A stretch of 64,000 nucleotides of DNA from Comamonas sp. (GTDB lineage Bacteria > Pseudomonadota > Gammaproteobacteria > Burkholderiales > Burkholderiaceae_C). The notes under the pieces were generated by a model. That model ran no database searches and was not told the DNA's origin. It saw nothing but the letters and a program-made list of their open reading frames with translations. Shown here piece by piece: positions 24,520-32,610 of the stretch. Both the position numbers and the translations under genes were made by a program. The first letter of the stretch is position 1. Every line of letters starts with the position of its first letter. The stretch covers positions 1 through 64,000 of the forward strand of contig JAITLR010000021.1 of NCBI GenBank assembly GCA_031277805.1. The letters are read 5' to 3'.

Positions 24520-26646
24520 TCAATGCGCAGGTGCCGCAAGCGCACGCATCCAGCCGGCGCGCTCCTTCTCTTCCAGCTTCAGCAAGCTCTCGGGCGATCC
24601 GCCTCCGCCCACAACCTGAAGCTCCTGCAAATGCTTTTGCACCTCGGGCCTCGCAAGCACCTGAGCCACGGCCTCCTGCAGGCGGCGGTCGGATGCGACA
24701 TCAGAGTCCGCGGGCGCCCAGAGGCTGAAATGGTCATAGACCGTGTAGTCCGCCAAAACCGCACTCGACGCCAACGTCGGCCATTGCTGTCCCTCAAAGC
24801 TTTGAGGATGAGCGGGAGCCGCCGTCGTTCCCAACACCCGCAACTGGCCACGCCGCACCGCCACAGCCACGCCGTTGACCGGGGCGAACAGCAGATCGGC
24901 TGCATGCTCTTTGGTAATGACATCAGAGTCCGGGTACATGCCTGGGTAGACCACACGCTGCACATCGACCCCACTCAGCGCCTGGAACTGGCCAAAGGCA
25001 AGATGCCCTGTCCCTCCATCAGCTCCTGTGCCAATGCGCAAGCTGCCAGGATGCACTCGCGCGTATGCCAGCAATTCGTCCATATTGTGAATGCCCAACT
25101 CATCGGCCCTGGCACTGTCAATCGCCAGGACCATGGGTTGTGAAGCCACCAGAGTGACGGGGCGCAAAGACTGCAGCGAGTCACTGATGGGCGCCCCCTG
25201 ATGCACGCCTTCGATCCCCCCGCGAGGCAGTCGCAAAGCTGCCAGCAAAACAGTGCTATTGCCACCCTCCATCGCCAGGCGGCGGTAATCCGCCTCGGTG
25301 GCCTCTGGCACATGATCGACCTGCACGCTACGCCCCAGCAGATTGGGCAGGTTTGCAGCCAGCATGCCGGCATAGTGGCTGCTGCGCCCGCCGGGCGGAA
25401 ACGGTACGGTGATGTGCAACGGAGCTTGGCGCACCGGGGTAAGCCACTGGCCAGAATCATTGAGCAGCCCGTAACGAATCACCCATTGCCCGTCAGTAGA
25501 GCCATTGCGCACTACAGCTTCGGCCACCCAGTAGCGGCCCATGCGATAGAACTGGCGGATGACCGGCCAGTCCTCTTGCCATCCCGGTGGCCGCCAATCC
25601 TCCGGAAACAAGTCATTGACAACGGCATAGCCATTGCGAAATGGGCGAGCTTCCAGGAACTGCGGCGCTATCACCCACTGACCTTGCGCATCCTGATAGC
25701 CCCACTTGCCAGTGCTTGTGTCCTGCACCAGCCGCGGGGCAGCGCTGCCATCACCACCTTTGAGCTTTTGCCAACGACAATCGAACCGCGTGACGGTCCG
25801 GCGCCTGGCATCGAATTCGGCGGCGATGCATAGCCGGATGCGGCGCTGCGCCGTCGCATCCGGCAGATTGTCGAAGACAAAAGGCACCACCATTTTTCCC
25901 CGTACATCGATCAGCCCCTTGCCGGTGGACCCCGGAGGAATGAGGAGCCGCCTGTACGCCAGCCAGTGCGCGGTGGTGAGCTCTTTTTGCGGCGCCGATG
26001 TGAGCCATCTGCCCTGCGCATCACGCAAGCCGGGCTGCGTGTACAGCTTGTCCACCCACAAATCCGAGGCGGGAGCAGTGAACCCTTGCGGATGCAGGTA
26101 CAAAAGCGCATCAGAGGATTCGACGCTGAAGGTGTCTTTGCCATCACAGCTCTTGGGCGGGACCGCCCAATGGCCTTGCGCATCCAGGCGCCCAAAACCC
26201 ACATTGCTCCGCTTCCTTCCACCAGGGACTTGCTCGACCAGCCACACCTTGAACATCGGCTGGTATTCGGGATTGAGTGAAATGCTCTCCACCCGCACCA
26301 CCTTCCATCGACCATCGCAAAAGCTGCGCGCCGCGGGCGACAGAGTCAGCATGCGACCATCGTCGGTGTTGAACAATGCGGGAGTCAGTTCGCTTTTCTG
26401 GCTGGGGTTCAGGCTCAACCAGCGCAGGCGCTCAATCAGCTTGGGTGAGATCCCGATTTCGAACGCAAAGATATCCTCCCAGCGCGGTGCCTGCGGCCCC
26501 ACCGGCTGCAACTGCCAGGTGGGCTGCATGGGCAAGTCACGCTCAGGATGGTTGTACAAATCCTGATAACTTGGCTGAGCCGCATGGACCGAGCACAAGG
26601 TGGAGCCAAGCCACAGCAGGGCAGAGAAGACAAACTGGCGCTTCAT
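24520..26646 (-). CDS. Exported WG-repeat protein fused to a Bug/TctC-type binding domain
   Basis: The product (708 residues from ATG 26646) has a signal peptide (MKRQFVFSALLWLGSTLCSVHA). Residues about 24-400 contain WG-type beta units, for example GKWGYQDAQGQWVIAPQFLEA, GLIDVRGKMVVPFVFDNL, GRLDAQGHWAVPP and YGLLNDSGQWLTPV. The last 300 residues (about 409-708) are a Bug-like binding domain: LHITVPFPPGGRSSHYAGML, LLGRSVQVDHVPEATE, GSLRIGTGADGGTGHLAF and the final helix VQKHLQEL. Bug proteins are normally stand-alone receptors of about 320 residues. The typical VPYKGGG motif is replaced by VVYPGMYP. Ligand and function are unknown. The ORF reads 60 codons further upstream without good initiation context. 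Confidence 0.8.
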   Translation of the reverse strand: MKRQFVFSALLWLGSTLCSVHAAQPSYQDLYNHPERDLPMQPTWQLQPVGPQAPRWEDIFAFEIGISPKLIERLRWLSLNPSQKSELTPALFNTDDGRMLTLSPAARSFCDGRWKVVRVESISLNPEYQPMFKVWLVEQVPGGRKRSNVGFGRLDAQGHWAVPPKSCDGKDTFSVESSDALLYLHPQGFTAPASDLWVDKLYTQPGLRDAQGRWLTSAPQKELTTAHWLAYRRLLIPPGSTGKGLIDVRGKMVVPFVFDNLPDATAQRRIRLCIAAEFDARRRTVTRFDCRWQKLKGGDGSAAPRLVQDTSTGKWGYQDAQGQWVIAPQFLEARPFRNGYAVVNDLFPEDWRPPGWQEDWPVIRQFYRMGRYWVAEAVVRNGSTDGQWVIRYGLLNDSGQWLTPVRQAPLHITVPFPPGGRSSHYAGMLAANLPNLLGRSVQVDHVPEATEADYRRLAMEGGNSTVLLAALRLPRGGIEGVHQGAPISDSLQSLRPVTLVASQPMVLAIDSARADELGIHNMDELLAYARVHPGSLRIGTGADGGTGHLAFGQFQALSGVDVQRVVYPGMYPDSDVITKEHAADLLFAPVNGVAVAVRRGQLRVLGTTAAPAHPQSFEGQQWPTLASSAVLADYTVYDHFSLWAPADSDVASDRRLQEAVAQVLARPEVQKHLQELQVVGGGGSPESLLKLEEKERAGWMRALAAPAH

Positions 26647-27038
26647 CAAATAGTCTCCGGCCACATATCGCCTCAGAGCGCGAATATGAAGGGGGTGAAG
26701 ATAGATGCAAGATTTGACAGAGCACTCTCGCCCGCAAATTCTGCCATAGCGATACTTGCAGAGCTTGGCCCCAAGCTGCCATTCAAGAAGCCGTTGCCGC
26801 ATGGCATCTTCATCAGATTGGCCCAAGGTTTCAATGCAGCAACGCCAGCCTCTTGTGCCTTGTCACAGTTGCAAGCCTTGAAGGCGTGCGCGAGCGCGAT
26901 CTGAGCCTTCAGGCTTTTGTAGGCTTTTTCATACCTGCTGCAGATGGATGGGACTGGATGTAGGTAGTGCTTCCCGCCAGAAGCTGCTGTTTGCCCAGGA
27001 TCAACCATGAGGCAACACATGCTGGAGAATCCCATTCC
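26647..27038. other. Divergent gap between the WG-Bug gene and chrA, with one doubtful ORF
   Basis: This 392-base gap must hold promoters for both flanking genes. A minus-strand ORF (26673 to 27020 or 27047) encodes a moderately protein-like, alanine-rich sequence (KAYKSLKAQIALAHAFKACN, GSLGPSSASIAMAEFAGESA) with several cysteines near its start. It overlaps the chrA start if the longest form is used and has no evident Shine-Dalgarno. It may be a small unknown gene or chance. Confidence 0.3.
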
Positions 27039-28280
27039 ATGAATCATCCACGACCAGCCGGTTCAACTCCGCCAACGGCATCCAGCCCTGATGAGCCAGT
27101 GGGCCGTGGCAGATTTTTCGAAGTGCTTCTTGCGTTTCTGAAACTGGGCATGACCTCCTTCGGTGGACCGATTGCTCATCTGGGCTACTTTCGCACGGAG
27201 TTTGTAGAGCGCCGAAAGTGGCTGGATGACCAGAGTTATTCGGATTTGGTGGCGCTTTGCCAGTTTTTGCCAGGCCCTGCCAGCAGCCAGGTCGGCATGG
27301 CTCTGGGGCTTGGGCGCTCCGGCTGGTGCGGTGCCCTGGCCGCGTGGATCGGTTTCACGCTGCCTTCCGCAGTTGCACTGATTCTTTTTGCCATAGGCCT
27401 ATCGCATTGGGCAGGAATTGCACAATCAGGAGCCATACATGGGCTGAAAGTCGTGGCCGTGGCAGTCGTTGCGCAAGCGGTTTGGGGAATGGCCAAATCT
27501 CTTTGCCCGGACAGGCCACGCGCCGGAGTAGCCGTGGTTTCGGCCCTCCTGGTCTTGGCCGTGCCTTCTGCTATCGGTCAGATAGCGGCCATCATCTTTG
27601 GCGGCATGGTCGGACGATGGGCGCTGGCTTTCAATCAGCTACCTGTCGCTCAGCATCGCGAATATGGCGTGAGCAAGAAAACAGGGGCTGTTCTGTTGAG
27701 CCTCTTTGCTGTCCTGCTTGCCCTGCTGCCAATCCTGGCGGCGGCAGTACACCACCCTGCATTGACGATTTTTAGCGATTTCTATCAGGCGGGAGCCTTG
27801 GTTTTCGGCGGTGGTCACGTCGTGCTGCCCTTGCTGCAGACAAGCGTGGTCCCAGGTTCCATGTCGAATGAAACATTTCTGGCTGGCTATGGTGCGGCGC
27901 AGGCAGTGCCCGGGCCCTTGTTCACCTTCGCAGCCTATCTGGGTGCGGTCATGGCCAGCCCCTTGGGAGGCTGGGCCGGAGGGCTGATTTTGCTGATCGC
28001 GATCTTTCTTCCCGCCTTCCTGCTGGTCATGGGCGCATTGCCATACTGGGAGCCTTTACGCCAGCAAGCCGAAGTGCAAAAAGCCATGGCCGGGGTGAAT
28101 GCGGCCGTCGTTGGCATGCTGGGTGCGGCCCTGTATGACCCTGTGTGGACAAGCTCCATCCACTCCAAGGCAGATTTCGGGCTGGCCCTTGCCGCGTTTG
28201 GACTGCTTGTTTACGCGCGACTGCCGCCAGCGCTGGTCGTGCTACTTGCAGCTCTGGCCGGATGGCTTTTCGCCCTCTGA
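27039..28280 (+). CDS. chrA: Long-chain (two-domain) chromate transporter ChrA
   Basis: CHR-family membrane proteins export chromate. The 413-residue product has two homologous CHR halves: FFEVLLAFLKLGMTSFGGPIAHLGYFRTEFVERRKWLDD with LCQFLPGPASSQVGMALG in the first, and FYQAGALVFGGGHVVLPLLQ with GYGAAQAVPGPLFTFAAYLGA in the second, so it is the long-chain type. ATG 27039 is supported by GGAG about 12 bases upstream and by the short polar N-terminus before the first membrane segment. No chrB regulator is adjacent, so chromate-specific induction cannot be inferred. Confidence 0.93.
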   Translation: MNHPRPAGSTPPTASSPDEPVGRGRFFEVLLAFLKLGMTSFGGPIAHLGYFRTEFVERRKWLDDQSYSDLVALCQFLPGPASSQVGMALGLGRSGWCGALAAWIGFTLPSAVALILFAIGLSHWAGIAQSGAIHGLKVVAVAVVAQAVWGMAKSLCPDRPRAGVAVVSALLVLAVPSAIGQIAAIIFGGMVGRWALAFNQLPVAQHREYGVSKKTGAVLLSLFAVLLALLPILAAAVHHPALTIFSDFYQAGALVFGGGHVVLPLLQTSVVPGSMSNETFLAGYGAAQAVPGPLFTFAAYLGAVMASPLGGWAGGLILLIAIFLPAFLLVMGALPYWEPLRQQAEVQKAMAGVNAAVVGMLGAALYDPVWTSSIHSKADFGLALAAFGLLVYARLPPALVVLLAALAGWLFAL

Positions 28281-28485
28281 TCCAAAATCGCTCAAGGCCG
28301 CTTTCGGCCATCGGTACAGCCCTCCGATCAACGCCTCATACCCCAATTCAGAATCCGCGCCTGGCTCCGCGTAAAAGCTGCGCAACTCATGCCGGTATGC
28401 AGGCCCCCTCTGCAGGAGTTCCGGGATTTCCCTAGTATTCGCAACCTTTCTGCATCCATCTCCGGGCTCGATGCCTCACCTCTAC

Positions 28486-28510
28486 AGCGCCCGGCACCAC
28501 CGGGCGCTTT
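28486..28510 (+). other. Perfect hairpin in the porin leader
   Basis: AGCGCCCGG (28486-28494) pairs with CCGGGCGCT (28500-28508), with loop CACCA and then TTGCATTCC. It starts about 205 bases after the chrA stop and ends 43 bases before the porin start. It could terminate chrA read-through or stabilise the porin leader. The rest of the 271-base gap shows nothing else. Confidence 0.55.
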
Positions 28511-28551
28511 GCATTCCCTTTTCGACTGTGACCGTTTTGAACCGCTGGCAC

Positions 28552-29556
28552 ATGCCCCGCGCCCTGCTTCTTTCCAGCTGCATCGCCCTGACCGCACTGG
28601 CTGCTTCTTCCACGACCCATGCCCAGCAAGCCCCCAATGGCACGCTGCAGATCTATGGACGCCTGAACACCTCGGTAGAACGCACCAGAATCGAAGGTCA
28701 GCCCTCGGTCATGGGCTTGCAGAACAACGAATCCTTCTGGGGCCTGCGCGGCCAGGAAGATCTGGGCAGCGGCATGCAGGCGGGCTTCATTCTGGAGCAC
28801 GGCTTTGAACTCGACACAGGCACTCCCACCGAGGCCAGCTATTTCAACCGCAAGAGCGAGGTGAACCTGTCCGGCAGCTTCGGCATGCTGCGCATGGGCC
28901 GCATGATCAGCGAGGCCTATTACGCCACGGCCGACGTGGTGAACATGCACAACTTCGACACCGGCAGCTCGGCCGATGCGCTGTATGCCTGGGTATCCAA
29001 CGGAGCCAACCATGTGTCCTGGCGTCTGCCCGAATATCAGGGCCTGACCGTGGAGTTGGGCACCAGCCTGCATGAGAAGCAGACCGAGCCCAACAGGAAT
29101 GCCTGGGATTTGGCCGCCAACTACGAACTGGGCAACCTGACTCTGGGCCTGGGCCACAACCGCTGGGGTGTGGCCGAGCAGACCACGCTTCGTGCGACCT
29201 ACACCACCGGCCCCTGGACGCTGGCGGGCTATGTGCAGCACAGCCATGGCTGGGATCAGGCCCATGACCAGGTCGATGGCAGCCAGCGCATGCGCAATAT
29301 GGGCCGCATGGCCATTCAGTATGCAGACGGCCCCAGCGAATATCACCTGAACCTGGGCTATGCAGGCAAGGTAGGTGGCGAAGCCGGCACCCAGGCCATG
29401 CAGTGGACGCTGGCCTATAACTACAATTTCAGCAAGCGCACCAAGCTGTATGCGCTCTACACCCGCGTCAACAATCACGAGCGCGCCAGCTACCTGACGG
29501 ACGAGCAAGGCGTGGGCTTCAGCTCCATCGCCCTGGGCATGCGCCACTATTTTTAG
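28552..29556 (+). CDS. Gram-negative trimeric porin (OmpC-like, betaproteobacterial type)
   Basis: The 334-residue product has a signal peptide (MPRALLLSSCIALTALAASSTTHA, cleavage before QQAPNG) and the betaproteobacterial porin pattern: GTLQIYGRLNTSVERT, SFWGLRGQEDLGSGMQAGFILEHGF, FNRKSEVNLSGSFGMLRMGRM, alternating polar/hydrophobic beta strands, and a C-terminal SIALGMRHYF ending in the phenylalanine needed for outer-membrane insertion. It forms diffusion channels for small solutes. ATG 28552 is chosen because it opens the signal peptide; the ORF extends 27 codons upstream through the leader hairpin. Confidence 0.93.
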   Translation: MPRALLLSSCIALTALAASSTTHAQQAPNGTLQIYGRLNTSVERTRIEGQPSVMGLQNNESFWGLRGQEDLGSGMQAGFILEHGFELDTGTPTEASYFNRKSEVNLSGSFGMLRMGRMISEAYYATADVVNMHNFDTGSSADALYAWVSNGANHVSWRLPEYQGLTVELGTSLHEKQTEPNRNAWDLAANYELGNLTLGLGHNRWGVAEQTTLRATYTTGPWTLAGYVQHSHGWDQAHDQVDGSQRMRNMGRMAIQYADGPSEYHLNLGYAGKVGGEAGTQAMQWTLAYNYNFSKRTKLYALYTRVNNHERASYLTDEQGVGFSSIALGMRHYF

Positions 29557-29663
29557 GGCGAAAGCACGGCAGATCTGCGTGAAGTGCTCATCGCCGCGCC
29601 CGCAGCAACCGGCTCCGGCTAGGGCTGCCCCCATGGCGTGAAACCGGGGCACGCCAGTAAAAG

Positions 29664-29690
29664 AGACAGGTTTCGAGTCTGTCTTTTTTA
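29664..29690 (+). terminator. Terminator between the porin and cupin genes
   Basis: The stem AGACAG (29664-29669) pairs with CTGTCT (29679-29684) and is followed by TTTTTATT. It ends a few bases before the cupin Shine-Dalgarno (GGGAGGAA, 29692-29699), so it could also act as a leader attenuator. Confidence 0.65.
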
Positions 29691-29703
29691 TTGGGAGGAA
29701 GCT

Positions 29704-30129
29704 ATGTCCATCTACTACCGCGCCGGTTTTGCCAGCCTGCTGTGCTCCAGCACTTTCATGCTTTGCTTCAGCGGCAATGCGCTTGCCCAGGCTGGTGCGC
29801 CCCAGGCCAGCGGCCTGTCACGCACGCTGGTCGGCAGGGCCGATGTTTCCGTACCCGGCCGCGAAGCCGTGGTCGCCAAGGTCGAGGTCGCCCCGGGCTC
29901 GCGTGCAGGCCGCCACACCCACCCCGGTGACGAGATCAGCTATGTCAGCGAAGGCCAGGTGGATCTGCTGGTGGACGGTCAGGCTCCGCGCACCATCAAG
30001 GCCGGTGAATCCTTTGTCGTGCCAGCGGGCGTGATTCATGATGCCCACAACGCCGGCAGCTCCGCCGTCAAGCTTGTCGGCGTCTATGTGGTGGAAAAGG
30101 GCAAGCCTCTGGCTTCGCCTGCCCCCTGA
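29704..30129 (+). CDS. Exported single-domain cupin protein
   Basis: The 141-residue product has an N-terminal signal (MSIYYRAGFASLLCSSTFMLCFSGNALA) and one cupin domain with the metal-binding histidines of motif 1 (RAGRHTHPGDEISYVSEG, about residues 71-88) and of motif 2 (GESFVVPAGVIHDAHNAG). Cupins of this size are often small-molecule-binding or oxygenase-like, but the activity cannot be predicted. A strong Shine-Dalgarno (GGGAGGAA) precedes the ATG. It is flanked by terminators on both sides and is probably monocistronic. Confidence 0.85.
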   Translation: MSIYYRAGFASLLCSSTFMLCFSGNALAQAGAPQASGLSRTLVGRADVSVPGREAVVAKVEVAPGSRAGRHTHPGDEISYVSEGQVDLLVDGQAPRTIKAGESFVVPAGVIHDAHNAGSSAVKLVGVYVVEKGKPLASPAP

Positions 30130-30151
30130 GCGATTGCCTGCTCCATAGCCG

Positions 30152-30182
30152 GGCCGCAGCACATTGCTGCGGCCTTTGTTTT
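30152..30182 (+). terminator. Terminator after the cupin gene
   Basis: The stem GGCCGCAGC (30152-30160) pairs with GCTGCGGCC (30166-30174), with loop ACATT, and is followed by TTTGTTTTG. Confidence 0.88.
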
Positions 30183-30196
30183 GTACCATGGCACCC

Positions 30197-30565
30197 ATGA
30201 AGCATTTCACCACTGCCCTGCTGATCGCCGCCATGCCCCTGGCGGCACTTGCCGAAAAACCCACGCCTGCGGCCAGCCAGGAGATCGAGCACCTGATAGC
30301 CCACCTCAAAACCTCGGGCTGCGAGTTTCAACGCAACGGCAGCTGGTACGACAGCGTCAAGGCTGCCGACCATCTGCGCAGCAAATACGAGTACCTGCTC
30401 AAGAAAGACTGGGTGGCGACATCCGAAGACTTCATTGCCCGCGCCGGCACGGAAAGCAGCATGAGCCACAAGCCCTATCAGGTGCGCTGTGCAGGCAAGG
30501 AGGCCGAGCCCAGCGCCGCCTGGCTGCAGGCTGAGCTCAAACGCTATCGCAGCGGCGGCAAATAG
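30197..30565 (+). CDS. DUF5329-type small exported protein
   Basis: The 122-residue product has a signal peptide (MKHFTTALLIAAMPLAALA) and a helical mature domain with the pattern EIEHLIAHLKTSGCEFQRNGSWYDSVKAADHLRSKYEYLL, then SMSHKPYQVRC and a C-terminal WLQAELKRYR. I associate this pattern with the DUF5329 family of periplasmic proteins of unknown function; the two cysteines could form a disulfide. In-frame ATGs at 30188 and 30197 are both possible. The later one gives a cleaner signal peptide. It converges with the methylglyoxal synthase gene with two bases between stops. Confidence 0.8.
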   Translation: MKHFTTALLIAAMPLAALAEKPTPAASQEIEHLIAHLKTSGCEFQRNGSWYDSVKAADHLRSKYEYLLKKDWVATSEDFIARAGTESSMSHKPYQVRCAGKEAEPSAAWLQAELKRYRSGGK

Positions 30566-30567
30566 GC

Positions 30568-31446
30568 TCAGGCCGCGCCGCGCTTGACGGCAGCGTCGCA
30601 CCAGCGCTGTGCCACCTGGGGCGAGGTGCTGCAGACCGCGTCATGTGTAACCGTGGTCACGGCACGCTCCAGCAGCTGGATGTCGGCCTCGTGCTGGCGT
30701 GCCACATGCGGGTCCTCAAAGAAAATGGCACGCTGGCAGCGCTTGTCCAGCACCAGATCGGCAATCTGCGCATCGCCGCCCAGCGGGCCGCTATTGTAGC
30801 GATCCACCCAGGGCTTGTCTGCGGGCCAGCCCTTGCTCCAGGCCATTTCGTTGAGCTTCTGGCCCGTGGTGCCAGTGCCCACGCGGCGGCGGTAGCGACT
30901 GAGCAGGTCGAAGTTGCGCTCGGCGAATTCCAGCATGGTGGGCTTCATCGCATCGTGGGCAATCAGCGCCAGCGTCTGGTTCTCATAGTCGTGAAAGCGG
31001 TCGGCATTGCGGTCGCGCGCCAGGCCGGCGTGAATGCGCTCCATCTCGATCCAGTCGCGCGTCGATGCCACGGTGGAGAGGAATGGTTTGCCGTGAATCA
31101 CGCACTGACGCTTCATGGCCAGCGCCTCGGGAAAGATGGACGAAGGGTCCACCGGGTCCATCAGGTAGATGGCACCGTCCAGCGTGCGTTCGTCGCCTTC
31201 CATGCCCACAACCTCGGCCACCAGACGCATCAGCCCGCCTTCCCGGCCATAGGGATAGCGCACCAGGCCGCGGTAGCCTTGCATCATGCCGGCGGCGGCA
31301 ATGGCGTCATAGGTGCGGCCTACGGCATGAAAGCCGAGCTTGAGCTCACGAATTCCGGCCTCGCAGGCACGCAGCAGGGAAAACAGGGCAGCATCTTCGG
31401 TCTGATGATGCAGTTTGTTGGCAGCCAAGCCCAGGCAGATCGGCAT
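30568..31446 (-). CDS. Methylglyoxal synthase with duplicated MGS-like domains
   Basis: Methylglyoxal synthase converts dihydroxyacetone phosphate to methylglyoxal and phosphate. The C-terminal half of this 292-residue product (about 159-282) has the enzyme's key segments: LIAHDAMK (163-168-type Asp/Lys), GTGTTG (190-195), SGPLGGDAQIADLV and IFFEDPHVARQHEADIQLL. The N-terminal half (about 1-138) follows the same fold order but with altered motifs: LAANKLHH, HAVGRT, YPYGREGGLMRLVAEVV, AIYLMDPVDPSSIFPEA and FLSTVAST. The usual bacterial enzyme has about 150 residues and one domain. The C-terminal half probably retains catalysis and the first half may be regulatory. Confidence 0.85.
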   Translation of the reverse strand: MPICLGLAANKLHHQTEDAALFSLLRACEAGIRELKLGFHAVGRTYDAIAAAGMMQGYRGLVRYPYGREGGLMRLVAEVVGMEGDERTLDGAIYLMDPVDPSSIFPEALAMKRQCVIHGKPFLSTVASTRDWIEMERIHAGLARDRNADRFHDYENQTLALIAHDAMKPTMLEFAERNFDLLSRYRRRVGTGTTGQKLNEMAWSKGWPADKPWVDRYNSGPLGGDAQIADLVLDKRCQRAIFFEDPHVARQHEADIQLLERAVTTVTHDAVCSTSPQVAQRWCDAAVKRGAA

Positions 31447-31459
31447 ATTGAATAAGTCC

Positions 31460-31508
31460 TAAAACAGCCTTTAGCGCAATACCATCCAGCGCAAGCAGCT
31501 ATCAAAAT
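31460..31508 (-). repeat. Short palindromic repeat (TTGATAGCTGC type), copy 3
   Basis: On the minus strand TTTTGATAGCTGCTTGCGCT is followed by TTGCGCTAAAGGCTGTTTTA, the two-arm layout of this family. It lies in the 193-base gap between the divergent methylglyoxal synthase and hydrolase genes. Confidence 0.75.
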
Positions 31509-31639
31509 GAATGTGTTTGCAGATCAAACACCCACAAGCGTAGCGCCATTTCATGACGTCAAAGGCGGGATGACGGTTGCGGCAGCCATACTTGCGCAGC
31601 ACTTGACATCGGCCGCTCAACAGTCCCCATCTCCCTCTC

Positions 31640-32503
31640 ATGTCCGCCATCGCCTCGTTCTGGACTCGCAAGCGCCTGTTGTTTGGCGCACTGGCCTTGC
31701 TGCTGACTGGCTGCACCCTCTGGGGGCTGAAAGAGCTGGATGCCAGACAGCGCATCTGGATATTCCAGCCCAGCGACCGGGCCTGGCCCGGTGCCAACAC
31801 GGCAGGCATGCAGGAGGTCGAGATTCCCTACACCACCGCCAGCGGCCAGAAAGTGCAGCTGCACGGGCTGTGGATGCCTGCGGCTCGTGCCAAGGCGCCG
31901 CAGCTATTGTTCCTGCACGGCGCGCGCTGGAACGTGACGGGTTCTTCGCCGCGCATCCGCAGGCTCAACGAGCTGGGCTTTTCCGTGCTGGCCGTGGACT
32001 ACCGGGGCTTTGGCAAAAGCAGCCAGACCCTGCCCTCCGAAGCCTCTGCCACCGAAGATGCCCGCGCCGCCTGGGACTGGCTGGGACGCAAGGCGCCAGG
32101 ACAACCCCGCTATATCTTCGGCCACTCGCTGGGTGGTGCGATCGCGATTGATCTGGCCCGCCGCGTCCAGGATGAGAAAGGCGTGCTGGTCGAGTCCACC
32201 TTCACCAGCATCCCCGATGTGTTCGACTCCATGCGCTGGGGCTGGCTGCCCGTGGACTGGCTGATCACCCAGCGTTTCAACTCCATCGACAAGGTGGCCG
32301 AAATCGGCTCGCCGCTGCTGGTCGTGCATGGCACGGCCGACCCGCTGATTCCGGCGCGTCTGGGCCAGCAACTGTTCGACGCGGCCAGGGAGCCCAAGCG
32401 CATCATCCTGGTCAACGGCGCCACCCACCACAACACCCAGGCCAGGGCCATGAGCGAGTACCGCAAGGCACTGCGCGAGCTGTTCGGACTCAACCCGCGC
32501 TAA
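31640..32503 (+). CDS. Lipoprotein-like alpha/beta hydrolase
   Basis: The 287-residue product has a hydrophobic N-terminus ending in a lipobox-like LLTGC (Cys25) and an alpha/beta-hydrolase fold: LLFLHGARWNVTGSS (oxyanion region), VLAVDYRGFGKSS, nucleophile elbow FGHSLGGAIAIDLA (Ser143), acid region VVHGTADPLIP and a late His in GATHHNTQ. Similar membrane-attached hydrolases (BEM46/YfhR type) have unclear substrates. ATG 31640 places the signal correctly. It is likely transcribed alone, 107 bases before the MFS gene. Confidence 0.88.
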   Translation: MSAIASFWTRKRLLFGALALLLTGCTLWGLKELDARQRIWIFQPSDRAWPGANTAGMQEVEIPYTTASGQKVQLHGLWMPAARAKAPQLLFLHGARWNVTGSSPRIRRLNELGFSVLAVDYRGFGKSSQTLPSEASATEDARAAWDWLGRKAPGQPRYIFGHSLGGAIAIDLARRVQDEKGVLVESTFTSIPDVFDSMRWGWLPVDWLITQRFNSIDKVAEIGSPLLVVHGTADPLIPARLGQQLFDAAREPKRIILVNGATHHNTQARAMSEYRKALRELFGLNPR

Positions 32504-32610
32504 GGCTGCTTTCGTAGAGGGCCGGATCGCTGATGGTCAAGGCGAGCATCGCCAGATACTGTCCCGGCCGCGCTCCGGCAAAACACCGGGCTCTGCTACG
32601 CTGAGCCTCC

